Source: Apium graveolens
Lineage: Eukaryota; Streptophyta; Magnoliopsida; Apiales; Apiaceae
Assembly (NCBI RefSeq): GCF_009905375.1
Contig: NC_133653.1
Span: 58,602,673-58,666,672, forward strand
Direction of reading: 5' to 3'
DNA length: 64,000 nucleotides
Part shown: positions 43,654 through 55,510 of the stretch, piece by piece
How the letters are laid out: the number at the start of each line of letters is the position of its first letter
Numbering within the stretch: the first letter of the stretch is position 1
Program-made: the position numbers and the translations under genes
The notes under the pieces: model-generated
Told to the model about the DNA's origin: nothing
Databases searched by the model: none
Seen by the model: only the letters and a program-made list of their open reading frames with translations

Positions 43654-45888
43654 TTAGGATTAGGGTTTAATTGTTGGAATCTAAATCATCATGTACTTTG
43701 TCTCTATATGAATGAAAATCTTTCATCTTCCCTATTTCAAAGCTGTTTGTGACTTGTCTGCTATGTGTTTATAATTAAATCGATTCTCATCTTTCATGTA
43801 ATACTGCATGCAACTGCAAATCTTACACTGCATATGTCAAACTAAACATCATAAAATTACATATGTTCAATACAGTACAGGCTAAACACAATCTGTTCAA
43901 GACAACAACAGGAAACTCAGACAAATCACTCGAAGTAGAGATAACACATTTGATTTCCACTAATGCAGACATATCAACGGATAAGTAAAGTAGAATATTA
44001 CATAAAATCATTCTTGATTTCTGTTTAAATTTCTTAACTTTTATATCTAAACATCTTTGAAAATCATTTTTTTGCAAAATTCTCTGAATTTGCCTATAAT
44101 TGCAAGAAACTTGTTAATTACAAGATTTATGAGACCTAAGGATCACTCAACAGGCATTTGTGCTAAGCTGCAGATAATACCTCTTTCATAACCCAACTGC
44201 AGTTCACCCAAGCACAGCAACACAAACACAAACTCAAACCCACTCAAGTGACTCTCGAAAGGAACCTGTTTTATAAAAGGACAGAAACCTCACAAAATGT
44301 TCTTCCTTTGTTCTGTTGTTTGAGAAGATAAGGATATAATAAGCCAAGATCCTCATGCTTATCTAAAACCTTCAGAATTCATGAAGGGGACACTTGTGCT
44401 CACTAAATCAGAACTGCTACATGAATATTTCCTGTCCAAGATGCTCACAAAGGCTACTCTGATTCTTCTCCAAAGAAGGTACCAGAACTTCATCTAATAC
44501 CGGTCTTCACAGAAGCTCATCAACCCTGTTATGTCAGACTTAAGGAAGATCTGCTAAGGAAAACTGTCAGAAGTTCCTACAACAACAAAGCTAAAAGAGA
44601 GTAAAGAAGATTACTCTTGGACATGTAGATGAGACTATCAAAAGATTTTTACTTCCTGGATCCTGCACACAAGAACCTATATCTTAATGGGGCATAGCAG
44701 CAACATCATTCCCTGATCCATGTTCCACAAGAACCTATACTTCACATAGTATAGAAGACAAGGAAGAATCTCTTGAAAAACATGACACAACTGCACAACA
44801 AATAGTGTTAACGGAAGCTCAGAATTCAGACAGTGGAGTAGAGTACACAAGAACCTGGATGTCAAAGTCATACAGCAACTCTTGAATCTCCAGCCACACA
44901 AGAACCATTACCTCAAAATGGTGATGAAGGCAGAATCACTGAGAACACTATGAGAACAGTTGAAACTGATGAAAGATGCAGCTGCATACTAATGTTAAAT
45001 TAATCAACTGCTTCTTCAGAATCTCACAAGGTATGAAATGCATACCTACTCTTCTGATGAAATGAGTATGATTAGACCTATATGGATCACCCCTAATCAT
45101 ATGATCATAGACAACTCTTCTCAGCCACCTCTTATTTTTGTAGGTCAAACAACATTTGATTCTTTCATGTGAGGATGAGAGAAAAGGTTGAGAGAAAAAT
45201 AGAAAATAAGAGAGGCAAGATCCTTCCTGGAAAAAGGAGAGGTAGATGAGTGTCTGGATTTAGTAATCCTTGTGAGGAAACTCTGACTCTTAAAAGTCAT
45301 GGGACTGGTGTAGTGAGAAGTAGTGAGACTACTTTACAAGAATAGGGGGTTTAGGACTTTTGTTACTAAAAGACTTTTTTTGCAGGTCTAAGTAAAGTCT
45401 CTTATCCCCCTGTTGAATTCATCACTACAGAAATCACTGAAGCTTGAAGCTGCAGATATTGTTCAACATGGACAATGAAAAAAGCTTGAATAACGTGCAT
45501 CTAGCTGAATCTTTCCACCTAGAGATAATGTCAAAAAGGGGGAGAATATATCTAAATGCAAAAATAGCTGTTGGATGTTGCCAGACACTAATACTCTCTT
45601 CTTGATAGGGGGAGAGAAGAGAGAATCTAAATGCAATGGTGGTACAAACTTTACAAGGGAAAATTGAGTAAATCTTCATGTAAAATCTAAATGCAATGGT
45701 GGTACAAACTTTACAAGGGAAAATTGAGTAAATCTTCATGCAATGTTGATGCAGATAGTATTGAAGACATGTATAGAAGTAAAGTTTGTTAAACGCACAG
45801 AAGAAGACAAAATGGGGAGATTGACTTCTGCATTTAGTTAGAGTTTTGACATCATCAATCAGAACTTGTGCATAATTTCATAATGAAC
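43654..45888 (+). other. Element C region between the small ORF and the PPT
   Basis: About 2.2 kb without a convincing ORF. It holds four copies of ACAAGAACC near 44666-44905, a 60-bp tandem duplication at 45624-45743, and two PPT-like purine tracts (AAAAAGGGGGAGAA near 45535, ATAGGGGGAGAG near 45606) upstream of the functional one. Confidence 0.7.
45624..45743 (+). repeat. 60-bp tandem duplication in C
   Basis: A unit beginning AATCTAAATGCAATGGTGG repeats once with an offset of 60 bases (starts 45624 and 45684). The two copies are nearly identical, so the duplication is recent relative to the rest of the element. Confidence 0.9.
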
Positions 45889-45902
45889 AAGTTGGGGGAG
45901 AT
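45889..45902 (+). promoter_or_regulatory. Element C polypurine tract
   Basis: AAGTTGGGGGAGAT abuts the TG of the 3' LTR. Confidence 0.9.
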
Positions 45903-47425
45903 TGTAATATATAAGTAATGATGTCAAAGATTACTAAAGATAATAATATCATTAGTGTCCCTGATCAAAGTGTGAAGCAAAGCCAAATGGACATCTGATC
46001 TAAGGAGAATAATGAACTGTTAATTTTCATAATCTGCTAAGCTTGGGGTTAGTCTTGTTAACAGGTATGAATGTGTGTTAAGCAATCTTCTCACCAATTG
46101 GGAGAAATTGTTGTGCAAGACATGCCTGTATCTCAACAAGACCAAGTCATATTAACAACCCTAGTAAGTTGTATTGTTATCTTAGTTTGTATTTGTACTT
46201 GTAAAACTTTAAAGTCTGTACAAATGCAAAGGAGCATATTGGAGTCTTTTTCCTGAAACAGTATCAAGCCTAAGGATTTTATCTAGAAGAAGATCATGCC
46301 TAAGAAGAATTTTGAAGAAGCTTGGAGTTGAATAAATCTATTTGCATAAAAATACTCTAAGTCAGGATCTCTACAAGTCACAGATTTAATATTATAGAGA
46401 AGTCATTCGAGAACTCCAAATGACTTATCGAGGAGTTAGGAAAGCTACTAGAGAACTCAGAGAGATATCGATAAGTCAAGAAGACATGAAGGGTGGAGAT
46501 ATCGACAAGTAATTTTTTTACTTGTGAACTCGGAGTTATCGACAAGTATACATTCATTAGAGAACTCCGAGTTATCGATAAGTCTAAGTCTACTAGAGAA
46601 CTCAGAGATATCGATAAGTCAAAATTCACTAGAGAACTCTAAGTTGTTGACAAGATAAAGTGAAGATATGATGCTAAGAGATCTCGATAAGCTAAAGGTT
46701 CATTCTAGAACTCAGAGACATCTATAAGTCAAATTCACTAGAGCATTAGAGATCTCGATAAGTCATTATACGTATCGAGATGTCAAGATCTCTATATGCC
46801 TAATTGGAGATCTCCAGTAAAATCCGCAAAGTACAAAATCACAGACCAGTTCAATATTCAAGTAACAATCAACAAACAATCCAAACAGCTGGATTGACAA
46901 GTCTACAAAAAGCAGCCTGAAGAATGTGTAAGATCAATGGTGAAGATTAACTGACAGAGGAAGATTAAAATTATCACAGAATGCTAAAGATATGCTAAGC
47001 CAGAAATGGAAGATCTACTTTTCTATTAATAAAAATGACAAGTGACAGCTTAGACAAGCTAATAGCATGTCTTATTGTACATTGTGTAAACCAGCAGTTA
47101 ACTGGATTATAAATTTAACACTGGTCCATAAGTCAGTAGTAACAAACTAGATCAAATTTCTTGTAACACTCTCAAGGAGAAGCTAAGCTCTTTATCAACA
47201 AAGAGCCTAGAAATTTTATAGAAAAACAATCTTAATTTTAATATAAAATTAAGTGAGTTTTGAAGATTTGTGTTCTCTATTTTCTGCAAGCTTAATTTCT
47301 GCATGAACACATTTACTATAAGATTTAATTTACTTTGTTCAACCATAAACATTCAAGAAAATCCCAAAAAATAGTAAAACACATTCACCCCCCTCCCCCT
47401 TCTGTGGGTTATTCATTTCCTAACA
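45903..47425 (+). repeat. Element C 3' LTR
   Basis: 1523 bp, starting TGTAATATATAAGTAATG and ending TTTCCTAACA, with the palindromic array at about 46383-46798. The TATA box of the 5' copy is changed here to TATTAATA near 47024. Confidence 0.93.
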
Positions 47426-47713
47426 GAAGATAGGATATGGTAACTGATCTAGTATCGAGAGTATTTTTGTTAAGCATTCTACACACGCACGTTCTGGTTT
47501 GTGAGTTGATTAGTGAGATTTATTCTAACTCTATTTTGAGTTATTGCATTCTTAGAGGCGTTGGCTTATTCATTTGGTTATGGTTATTCTGAGGAGATCG
47601 ATTGCATTATCATTTAGTCACTTTCACGTAGTTGCATTCATGCATTGGGTTTGTTTTATAATTTTTGAGTCTGTTTATGCTTGAGGACAAGCATCGATTC
47701 AAGTTTGGGGGTG
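47426..47713 (+). other. A2 3' untranslated region, part right of the C insertion
   Basis: Homologous to A1 18100-18387. It starts with the right TSD copy GAAGA and ends with the PPT AAGTTTGGGGGTG (47701-47713). Confidence 0.88.
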
Positions 47714-49161
47714 TGATAAGTGGATTTTATATACTTGGAATGCTTCATTATAAGCTTAAGTTGATGTTTTGGACTCAGGTTATTGGTATTTTTGATATGT
47801 TTTTGTGTTTGTGCATTAAGGCACTAGTTGGAGGAAGAATGGACCTTTTTATTTAATATATACTGAAAAGAGTCAAGAATCTGAAGTCAAGGCCATTCCC
47901 AAATTGTAGGGGATCTCGAGAGCTTCACGTGGACTGCTTATTCATTAAATTCTGACGAGTGGAGCAAAAGTTACAGCAAAAAGAAGAAAATTCAGAATTC
48001 CAATTATAGTAGCACGGCGCGCCCATGCTGGTATGCGGGGCGGCCGTACCAGACTTTCAGAAACAGCGCGCGCCCATGCTGATATGCAGGGCGGCCGCGC
48101 GGGTCCGTTCATCCAGAATCCTAATTCGAGTCCGTTTTGGAGATTTTGAAGCCTATTTCGATCCTGAAGCCTATATATACCCTAAATAAGACGTTTTTAA
48201 CAACAAGGAGATCAGGGAGAGCAGTACGAAGACCTAGAGTGCACAAGATGGCTATGAAGAAGAAGACTTTCATATTCTTCAATACAGTTGATACTTTGTA
48301 TGCTTATTTTCGCTTTATCTTTAAACCCTAGTACTCTTATATTGTTTATATCATGCTTTCATTGGAACCGATGGTGACGATGAGTTCGGTTATGAACTAA
48401 TCATTATTATGGGGTTCCAACGGATTTACTTAATGATTTCTATAGTTAATTTGTTTCAATATCTTGGTGTGTGGTGATTGATTGATATTTTAGTATTGGT
48501 TGTGCTTATTCATCTTATGTGCGTAGCTAACATGTTAGATATCATGTTAATCTCTATTGAAGCAACAATGAATATTGAGGTTTAGAACTTGCCATGCTAG
48601 CATAGGTTCATGTATAATTGTTATGCATGATTCGTAGGTAATTTTAACCATCTTACTTTCCCTATATAATCACGATAGATAACTTACGCATTAAACCTTT
48701 ATGTTGTCAAATTCTATAGACATATAGGGTCTCAACATAATTGGTGCCTATTCAGCTTCTATCTCTTTTGTAAATATCTGGTAGTAGGGTATTCATACAA
48801 CAAAAGTTGGTGTTTACTAGTTTCGTATTTTCTGATTAGTTGGCATCACCATTAAATGCTAAGGTTAAGAACAATGACTTTGAATGAAGTAGTAATAAAG
48901 TTAGAATCCCATGTTAGTCTCATATAGTTAATTCAATCACTTTTAATCTCTTAGTAATTGCATGTTAGTTAAATCTTAGTTATAAAACATCTCAATTTGT
49001 TACTTGTCTTAGCATTGAACGATAATCATACATTGATGCATAGGTGCATATTTTAAATTTAACCTAAGCCAGTCTATGTGGGAACGAACTAGAAAATATT
49101 CTATATTACTTTCGAACGCGTATACTTGCGTGAAATTTTAGCGTGTGCTTTCGTCCGAACA
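47714..49161 (+). repeat. Athila-like copy A2, 3' LTR
   Basis: 1448 bp, TGATAAGTGG to GTCCGAACA, homologous to 18388-19837. It contains the GC-rich duplicated block (48013-48102) and TATATATA (48172-48179). The next five bases, TCTAT, would be the TSD of the whole A array; the other copy is off the window. Confidence 0.93.
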
Positions 49162-50310
49162 TCTATGATGGTGGTTCTTCACTGAAAAAGTAAGCTGTGT
49201 GTTAATTGGTGGCTGATATTGATTAGGTCTAGTGGTATCCCTTTTAGTTCTCAGGTTTTGACCCCTTTCAATATGCCTATGCACCCTTTATATAGGGATT
49301 GAGCCTAATGGAGAACAAGAAATCTAATGGGCTTAGACTTCTCATCTAGAGGCCTAGTAGGAAACCTATTGGGATTCGTCTTCTGTTAGCTTTAGGAATG
49401 TCAAAATATGAGGCCTAACCACAAAGGCCCGAGGCTCGTTCATAATCGTAGGACTTCACAGATAGTGCATCTCCATGTGCAAGGATAATACTCCACTACC
49501 GGCTATTTCCCTTGATTAGGAACGCAGGTATAGTCATGGTTCACCCCAAATATCGGACGCATCCCTATCCCTCGAATGAGGATAATTTACCAGATAGCAG
49601 GATAAGTGATCCCAAGCCTTTGGGTGCAAAGTGCTGGATGGCTCCAAAATTCTACAACGAGGACACCCGTTGAATAAAAGAACAAAGCTCTTAAAGCACA
49701 CACCAAGGTTAATTTCGCATTCCCAATGAGGATACCCGTTGAATATAAGTGGAGACCTTCAAGCTTTTCACAGACATCCCCCTCATTGACCGCTCAGGGA
49801 GGGAATTCTTCAAAGAGTATCTACATCAAATATGTTAGTAAAAATAATCATACATTACTTTCTCCATTTCTTCTTGTTTTAAGCTGTCCATGTTGACCTT
49901 GTTCTAGATGAGGGAAAGTCTAACCATATAAGCCAAGGCTTGCATCTCCCTAAGTCAGGGTGCACCCTCACTCTGTGGGGTACATCCCCTTCCCCTCACA
50001 TTGCAATCCTATATCTAAATAGCTCATATCCTAAATTCCATTTTAATGAGGGCGTGTCCTCCTCCTAGATTGTGTCTTGACCTCGTGCATTATAGCCTAA
50101 AACCTAATTGTTCATCATTTTGCCCCAATTATGTTCCAATTGGCTAGTACTTGACCCGAAATGCTCTAATACCAAATTTTGGCTATAATATAAAGTTCGG
50201 TACGTATTTTAAGTCTGTTATTTAGCTTAGTTTCATGACTTATTTTTAAAGTTTTTTGAATTAAAATTTAAACATTTAATTTTTATTTGGAAGAAAAATG
50301 ATTTTAAAAT
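49162..50310. other. Unassigned sequence flanking the A array
   Basis: About 1.15 kb without a convincing ORF. It contains a repeated GAGGAYACCCGTTGAATA motif (near 49660 and 49727), a CTTTATATAGGG TATA-like motif near 49287, and GCTCTAATACCA at 50163-50174, which reads as a copia-type PBS on the minus strand. It may be an old repeat fragment; I cannot name it. Confidence 0.5.
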
Positions 50311-50904
50311 AGAGTTATTTTCACTTTGTATCCCAACGGTTTCAGGTAAATGTAAATTGGCTACAAAACTTTGAATATATACAATATGCACCCCTCAACT
50401 AAGAGACCCCTGGAAGAAGACACTCTTTGTTTAACAGTGAATTAACGGTCAACTGAGGGTATGTATAGTCAAGGACACAACAACGATACATATCCCTTTA
50501 TTTTTGAAAAAAATACCCCAAATCTGACCTTCACCTAATTAAAACCCAAATTTACTAAGCATAAACTCTAAATCTAAACAGTAATGAGAGGCATACTAAG
50601 ACCATTGAAAGATGGAGCCCATAATGATGATCGAATGCCCCATTATGGTCATGCAAACCGCAAATATGGTAACAATTCTTACTCGATTCTTTACTTTATG
50701 TGATAATTTGTGATCGTAAATATAATTTGAAGGGTGTTTATGAGCATGCATGTGACTAATTAAGTAAAACATTTAATTTACGCTCTTTATAGTATGAGAT
50801 ATTGGTGGTCCCTGATTATTGATTAAAAATTATTATTTTTTGGGATTCAAAGTAGAAAATATATTTAATGTCATCTTCTCTAATTGGTATATTTATATAT
50901 TTGT

Positions 50905-51987
50905 TTGCTTTGTAGTGGGTTCTGAAATCTTCAGTGTTCATGTATTTTATGGTGGAGATTTTGATGAAAGAAATATGAAGGTGGAAGTGTTGCATACTTT
51001 GACTATATTCCTAGGGACGAAGATTCATTGTCTAGTTTAGAGGAATTATTCTGTGTATAAGGTTTAGAGAATTTTCAAATATGGTTTTTATATCCAGGAC
51101 TACCACTGCATCATACTAGTATAAATTACTTGAGAGTGATGAGGATGTTTAGAACTTTTTTGAGTTTGTTGATATGTACAGTTAAATATTCACTATGTAC
51201 ACAACAAAAAGTCATGGAGTTTATGGCATGTGTGATTATGATTTCTCATTTTCATAATTAGCACTGGACGAGAGAGAACGAAGGGTTGGGGATATGAGAC
51301 AGGAAGATGACAAGGATAATGTATTACCAAGTCAAGGAGTTTATCATAATAGTGAAGATGAACCTGTTATTTTCCATGCTAACACCTCGAACCTTGATAC
51401 AACTAACAGTGAAGCACCTGTTGCTAGAAGAAGGAGAAGAGTGCCTCCTCCTAACCCTCCATATAGATCAAGGAAAAGGGGTAGATACTCCATATTACGA
51501 GTAAGTAGATTTAGTCAGTGGTCTATTATGCACTGTGTATATGGCCTTATTTTATATGTTACTAATTATATGGCCTTGCTTTTTTTAACCAGGGTTAATT
51601 TAAAAACACACCAGACACTCATGTTGTCTAAGATGGTCCTAATGTTGAAGATAAATTTGAGGAGTTTCCCATTGCAACATAAGGTAGCCGGTAAAATGAA
51701 GCAATTGAAGAGGGTGGGAAAAGTATAAATGGAGACCATGAAGCAATTAAAGAGGCTAAGGATTTGGTACATGGATTGGATGGGGTTATACAAGGACAGA
51801 GTGAAGTAAATGAAGAGGGTGACTATGGACCAAGTAGAGAAGGTGATGATTTGGTAGATGGAGAGAATGAAGATTTAATGTTTGATGATGAGAGTGCAAG
51901 TTTTGAGGGTGCATATGACAACAATGAAGAAAGGATGGCCCTTTCATCGTGTGATTAAGAAGAAATGAAATATTCAATGAGGCTAAT
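50905..51987 (+). pseudogene. MULE transposase, N-terminal exons (broken)
   Basis: Readable segments include HVFYGGDFDERNMKVE (near 50938) and FDYIPRDEDSL (near 51000), which match the N-terminal domain common in plant MURA-type transposases. A stop lies near 51038. A basic stretch (RRRRRVPPPNPPYRSRKRGR, near 51425) and an acidic one (DGENEDLMFDDESASFEGAY, near 51858) follow in different frames, as expected for exons separated by introns and indels. The segment ends ...FNEAN at the solo LTR, and the frame continues right of it. The intron boundaries are not determined. Confidence 0.65.
51983..51987. repeat. Target-site duplication of the solo LTR, left copy (CTAAT)
   Basis: CTAAT directly precedes the LTR and is repeated at 55506-55510. 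Confidence 0.95.
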
Positions 51988-54900
51988 TGTGACGCCCTTC
52001 AAACCCAGGTCAGAAGTTTGGGGTTCACAACATACACACAATATATAAACCTGTATATAAAATATTTTATGCATTGACCCTTGTTTACATAACCACAGAT
52101 CGCAACAGGTTAAAGTATGAAAATAAGCCACAACCTTAACTTTTATTACATCGGACCAAATCCCAACTAGTTCAACTTACAACTGATAATGGTATCATTC
52201 TTATAATCTTGCATAACTCATCTATAATATAAGACTCCTTCTATCTCGATCCAACTTAACCTGGAATCCTAGCTCGCACGCTGAACTGGTAATCCTCATT
52301 ACCAACAATTTCCTTTTCAACTGTTGAAAACATAAAAAGGTTTGCAAGAGTGAGCTAACTAGCTCAGCAAGTCATAATAGCGATAATTGAGGTTAAAAAA
52401 ATGATCAATTGAAATGATTCTGAAGAATCAAGTTTCTTGATAAGCAATGATTAGAATTGGATAATCACTTTTCATTTAAAAACTAAGATTAGGCTGCTGA
52501 TCAGTCACGCACTAACCCCGAGCAAGGCTCCCAGCTTTGCACTATATACTGGATCCAAGGCACACATTGACCTATTATGATGACGAATCTGGTCCGACCA
52601 CGAATCTGGTTCACATTTATAAAACCATCTAATTCTAAAATTATTCAATATGATAACCATTATAATTAATAAAACAGAATCATAAATATTATTGATAAAA
52701 CATTTATCTCAGAGCATAAACCATTACATAGGTATCACCAGGGTATATCAAGGTGTAAATATGAAATACGGCTTCAAGCCTGATGAAGAATCAAGTATTT
52801 GATGAACAATGGTTCAATGATAAAGCAGGGTATAGATCTTTGATGATATATGGTAGTATAGGGTATATCAATTTTCGTATGCTCAAGTAATTCTTGTTTC
52901 AGTATTTTGTTTATGGTGGGTGTGTGTTTGTGGAGTAGTATCGTATTTGTATGGTTTAATATCTGGGAAATCAACCGTTGGGGGTTTACAAGAAGTGAGG
53001 CTTACAGCTCAAGTTCAATGATATTATCAGGGTTAAAGGTTGAATAGTTTAAAGTACTTGCAATATAAAGCATGACTTATTTTGAATACTAGCAATATGT
53101 TATGAGAAAATTCAGAAATATTTGTAATATATCTCGAAGAAAGGTTCTGGAGTACTTGCCTTATCACATATAATTTCCAACTTTACTTGTACTCATCTAA
53201 CAATTTTACTTTTCAATCACTTCCCTTCTTTTTCTATGCATTGTTTCTATTTATCAATCATTTGCCTTCTCTTTCTACGCTTTAGTTCTATTTACGGATC
53301 ACTGGCTTTCTTTTTCTATGCCTCGCTTACTCTGCTAGGCATCACAAGTATCTTTCAATATTCAATCTCAAATTACTCTAATCATCACATAGACGTCATA
53401 TGCTTTTATCTACCCTTCATTTTACCCAAATCCGACTTACGAATTGAAAGTTACAGAAAAATCGTCAAATAATAACCACATAGGCATATAACACATCAAT
53501 CGCATAGCACGTAGCACATAGCATGCAAGATATCTGATCAAAATAAAAAAAATTCAAAGAAGATTCGAGGTCAAAATGATTTTTCAGGTATTTAATATGA
53601 ATCTTTTAACATTTTTCGGAATTAAAACGGGACTCCGAATCATTTTATAATTAAATAATAGAGTTCGAATACCCGAATCTGACTTTAAAATAATTTTATA
53701 ATAATTATCGAGCCTTGAAAATAATTTAAAATAATATTTTAAAGCTCAAAACTATTTTTTGGAATTTTTAAATCCAATAAGTAATTAAATCTAATTAAAT
53801 AATCAATTAAAATTATTTAATAACTAATTAAATTAATTAATCAATTAATATTTAAATTAATTGACTAATTAAATAAATAATTATCAACTAAAATTAATTA
53901 ACTAATTAATTAAGATTATTTTGAAATTAAAAAATAATTTTCAGAAAAGAATTAATAAATTTTTGAATTTTAAAAATAATAAAAATCAAATTTTGAAAGT
54001 TTTTATAAAAAGAAAATGTAATTTCTGAAAATTAGTAAACAGAAATATTATTTTTGTTACTTTCTGGAAATACAGGGACAGAAACATGAATTTTGTAAAA
54101 GCAGGAGGGCCAAATTGCAAAATCATTGTCTTCTCCAATGACGGCAGCGCCGACCGCGGCCGGCTCGAACCTACCCAGAATACCACGAAATTGTGCAGAA
54201 CTCAAGAATAATTCACCATGAACACAGGCATGCATCTGTTTTCACTCAAATCACCGTCAATCGCCGGGAAAAGGTGTCGGAAATCGACGAACTAAAGTTT
54301 TCCGGCGAGGCTTGATTAGAACAGTCTATGAATCGTTTGTTAATTTCAAATATACCAATCGATTTATTTTTACATGATCTACAACATGGTGTAATCAATT
54401 TTGACTAATAACCCTTGAATCAAAAATGCACAAATTTTAATTAAGAACATTCAAAGCCATAAACCCTAATTTTAAAATCCGAGAATCAAACATCAATTTC
54501 TATATGTTATTGAACTCCATATTAGTCATATAATATATCAAAATGACCAGGAAGAAGAGATCTACATGATTCTAACATCAAATCATATCAACAATATCAA
54601 GAACAAATTTTCATAATTTAATCTTTAAATAATTTGAAATAAAATAATTAAATAAGAAAAATACCTTGATTTCTGCATAAAAATAGATGGCTGATTCAGA
54701 AATAGTTTTTCGAGAGCTTCGATTTGATATATTGCACGCTTGAATCGGAGTTCGATAAAGCCTTCGTTCGTTCGTGCGTTTGATTTTCAAAAACGTAACG
54801 TTTTTATGTTTTTTCTCTGTAAATTCTATATTGTTACTGATTGAAATAATAAAAGGAATATATATATTTATGAAATATTGGTTCGTATTGGATCGATAAA

Positions 54901-55505
54901 TTAGTTACTTAGCCGCTAATTAACTGCAAAAACGATCTGATTTGATACTTGTATTGGATAATTATCCAAATCGAGTTTCTTATAAAAACATTTTATACTA
55001 AAATAATGTAATATTATCTCGTCTCTCGAGAATACGGGTTTTGTTGCTTTATCGAAATGATTATCGTATCGAAAATTTTGTGCCGGCACGCGTACGGGTC
55101 AAACCGTAATCCGGATCGAAAAAGTCAAAACACGGAAAATGTCCGGAATTATCAAATTGGGTTAGGAAGGAGTTTTCGGAAGAGTTTCAGGTTGTAAAAA
55201 CGTAAAAACGGTTGAGGTTGGACGATTCCGGACTTTATATAATAGTTTTGTAATTATTTAGAAAATAACTAATAAATTCATAAAATCATTTATAAATCAT
55301 ATAACGATCCAAAAATTACCAGAAAAATATCACAATCATCTATATTTTATTCTGGACATAATAAAATTAACATACTCATATTTTATCATATGTAAACATC
55401 CAAATATTATTATCAATCATTAGATAATTCACCAAAATCATATAATAATCACATAATAATTATTTATTGATAAAAATAATTACACGCTATATCCCGGATA
55501 TTACA
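51988..55505 (-). mobile_element. Solo LTR (3.5 kb) of a Ty3/gypsy element related to E
   Basis: It starts TGTGACGCCCTTCAAACCC and ends CCCGGATATTACA with a perfect TSD. No PBS, PPT or coding sequence lies inside. Its ends and gross layout (CCC-rich start, GC-rich patch near 54140-54175, AT-rich AATTAATTAA stretch near 53770-53930, tail ATTACA) parallel the LTR of chromovirus E (59540-62819) in the same orientation, hence minus-strand sense. Removing it with one TSD copy restores the MULE transposase frame. Confidence 0.88.
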
Positions 55506-55510
55506 CTAAT
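55506..55510. repeat. Target-site duplication of the solo LTR, right copy (CTAAT)
   Basis: Identical to 51983-51987. Confidence 0.95.

Larger units (their letters stand above)
34422..47425 (+). mobile_element. Element C: complete 13-kb Sirevirus (Ty1/copia)
   Basis: LTRs of 1522 bp (34422-35943) and 1523 bp (45903-47425) have TGTTA/TAACA-like ends (TGTAATATATAAG ... TCCTAACA). The flanks are GAAAA (34417-34421) and GAAGA (47426-47430), a TSD with one change. Inside are PBS, gag with two zinc knuckles, protease, integrase, RT and RNase H in copia order, then 4.3 kb between pol and the PPT with palindromic arrays and a small ORF. RT motifs such as MGELSYFLGLQVSQ fit the SIRE/Maximus lineage, known for long elements with extra sequence after pol. 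Stops and frameshifts occur throughout gag-pol. Confidence 0.95.

Noticed and set aside
45434..45739. Minus-strand frame with a duplicated MKIYSIFPCKV segment
   Set aside because: It is the 60-bp tandem duplication read backwards, with no other gene sign.
34422..47425. Element C considered as an endogenous pararetrovirus because of its size
   Set aside because: It has LTRs, a TSD, integrase and copia domain order; no movement protein or coat protein of a caulimovirid type was seen.
50163..50174. Complement of a copia PBS taken as the start of a minus-strand element
   Set aside because: No TG...CA LTR could be placed to its right and the match is not perfect; kept only as a weak finding.
53986..54235. 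Minus-strand frames in the solo LTR
   Set aside because: Short, overlapping, biased by AT content, without homology that I recognise.
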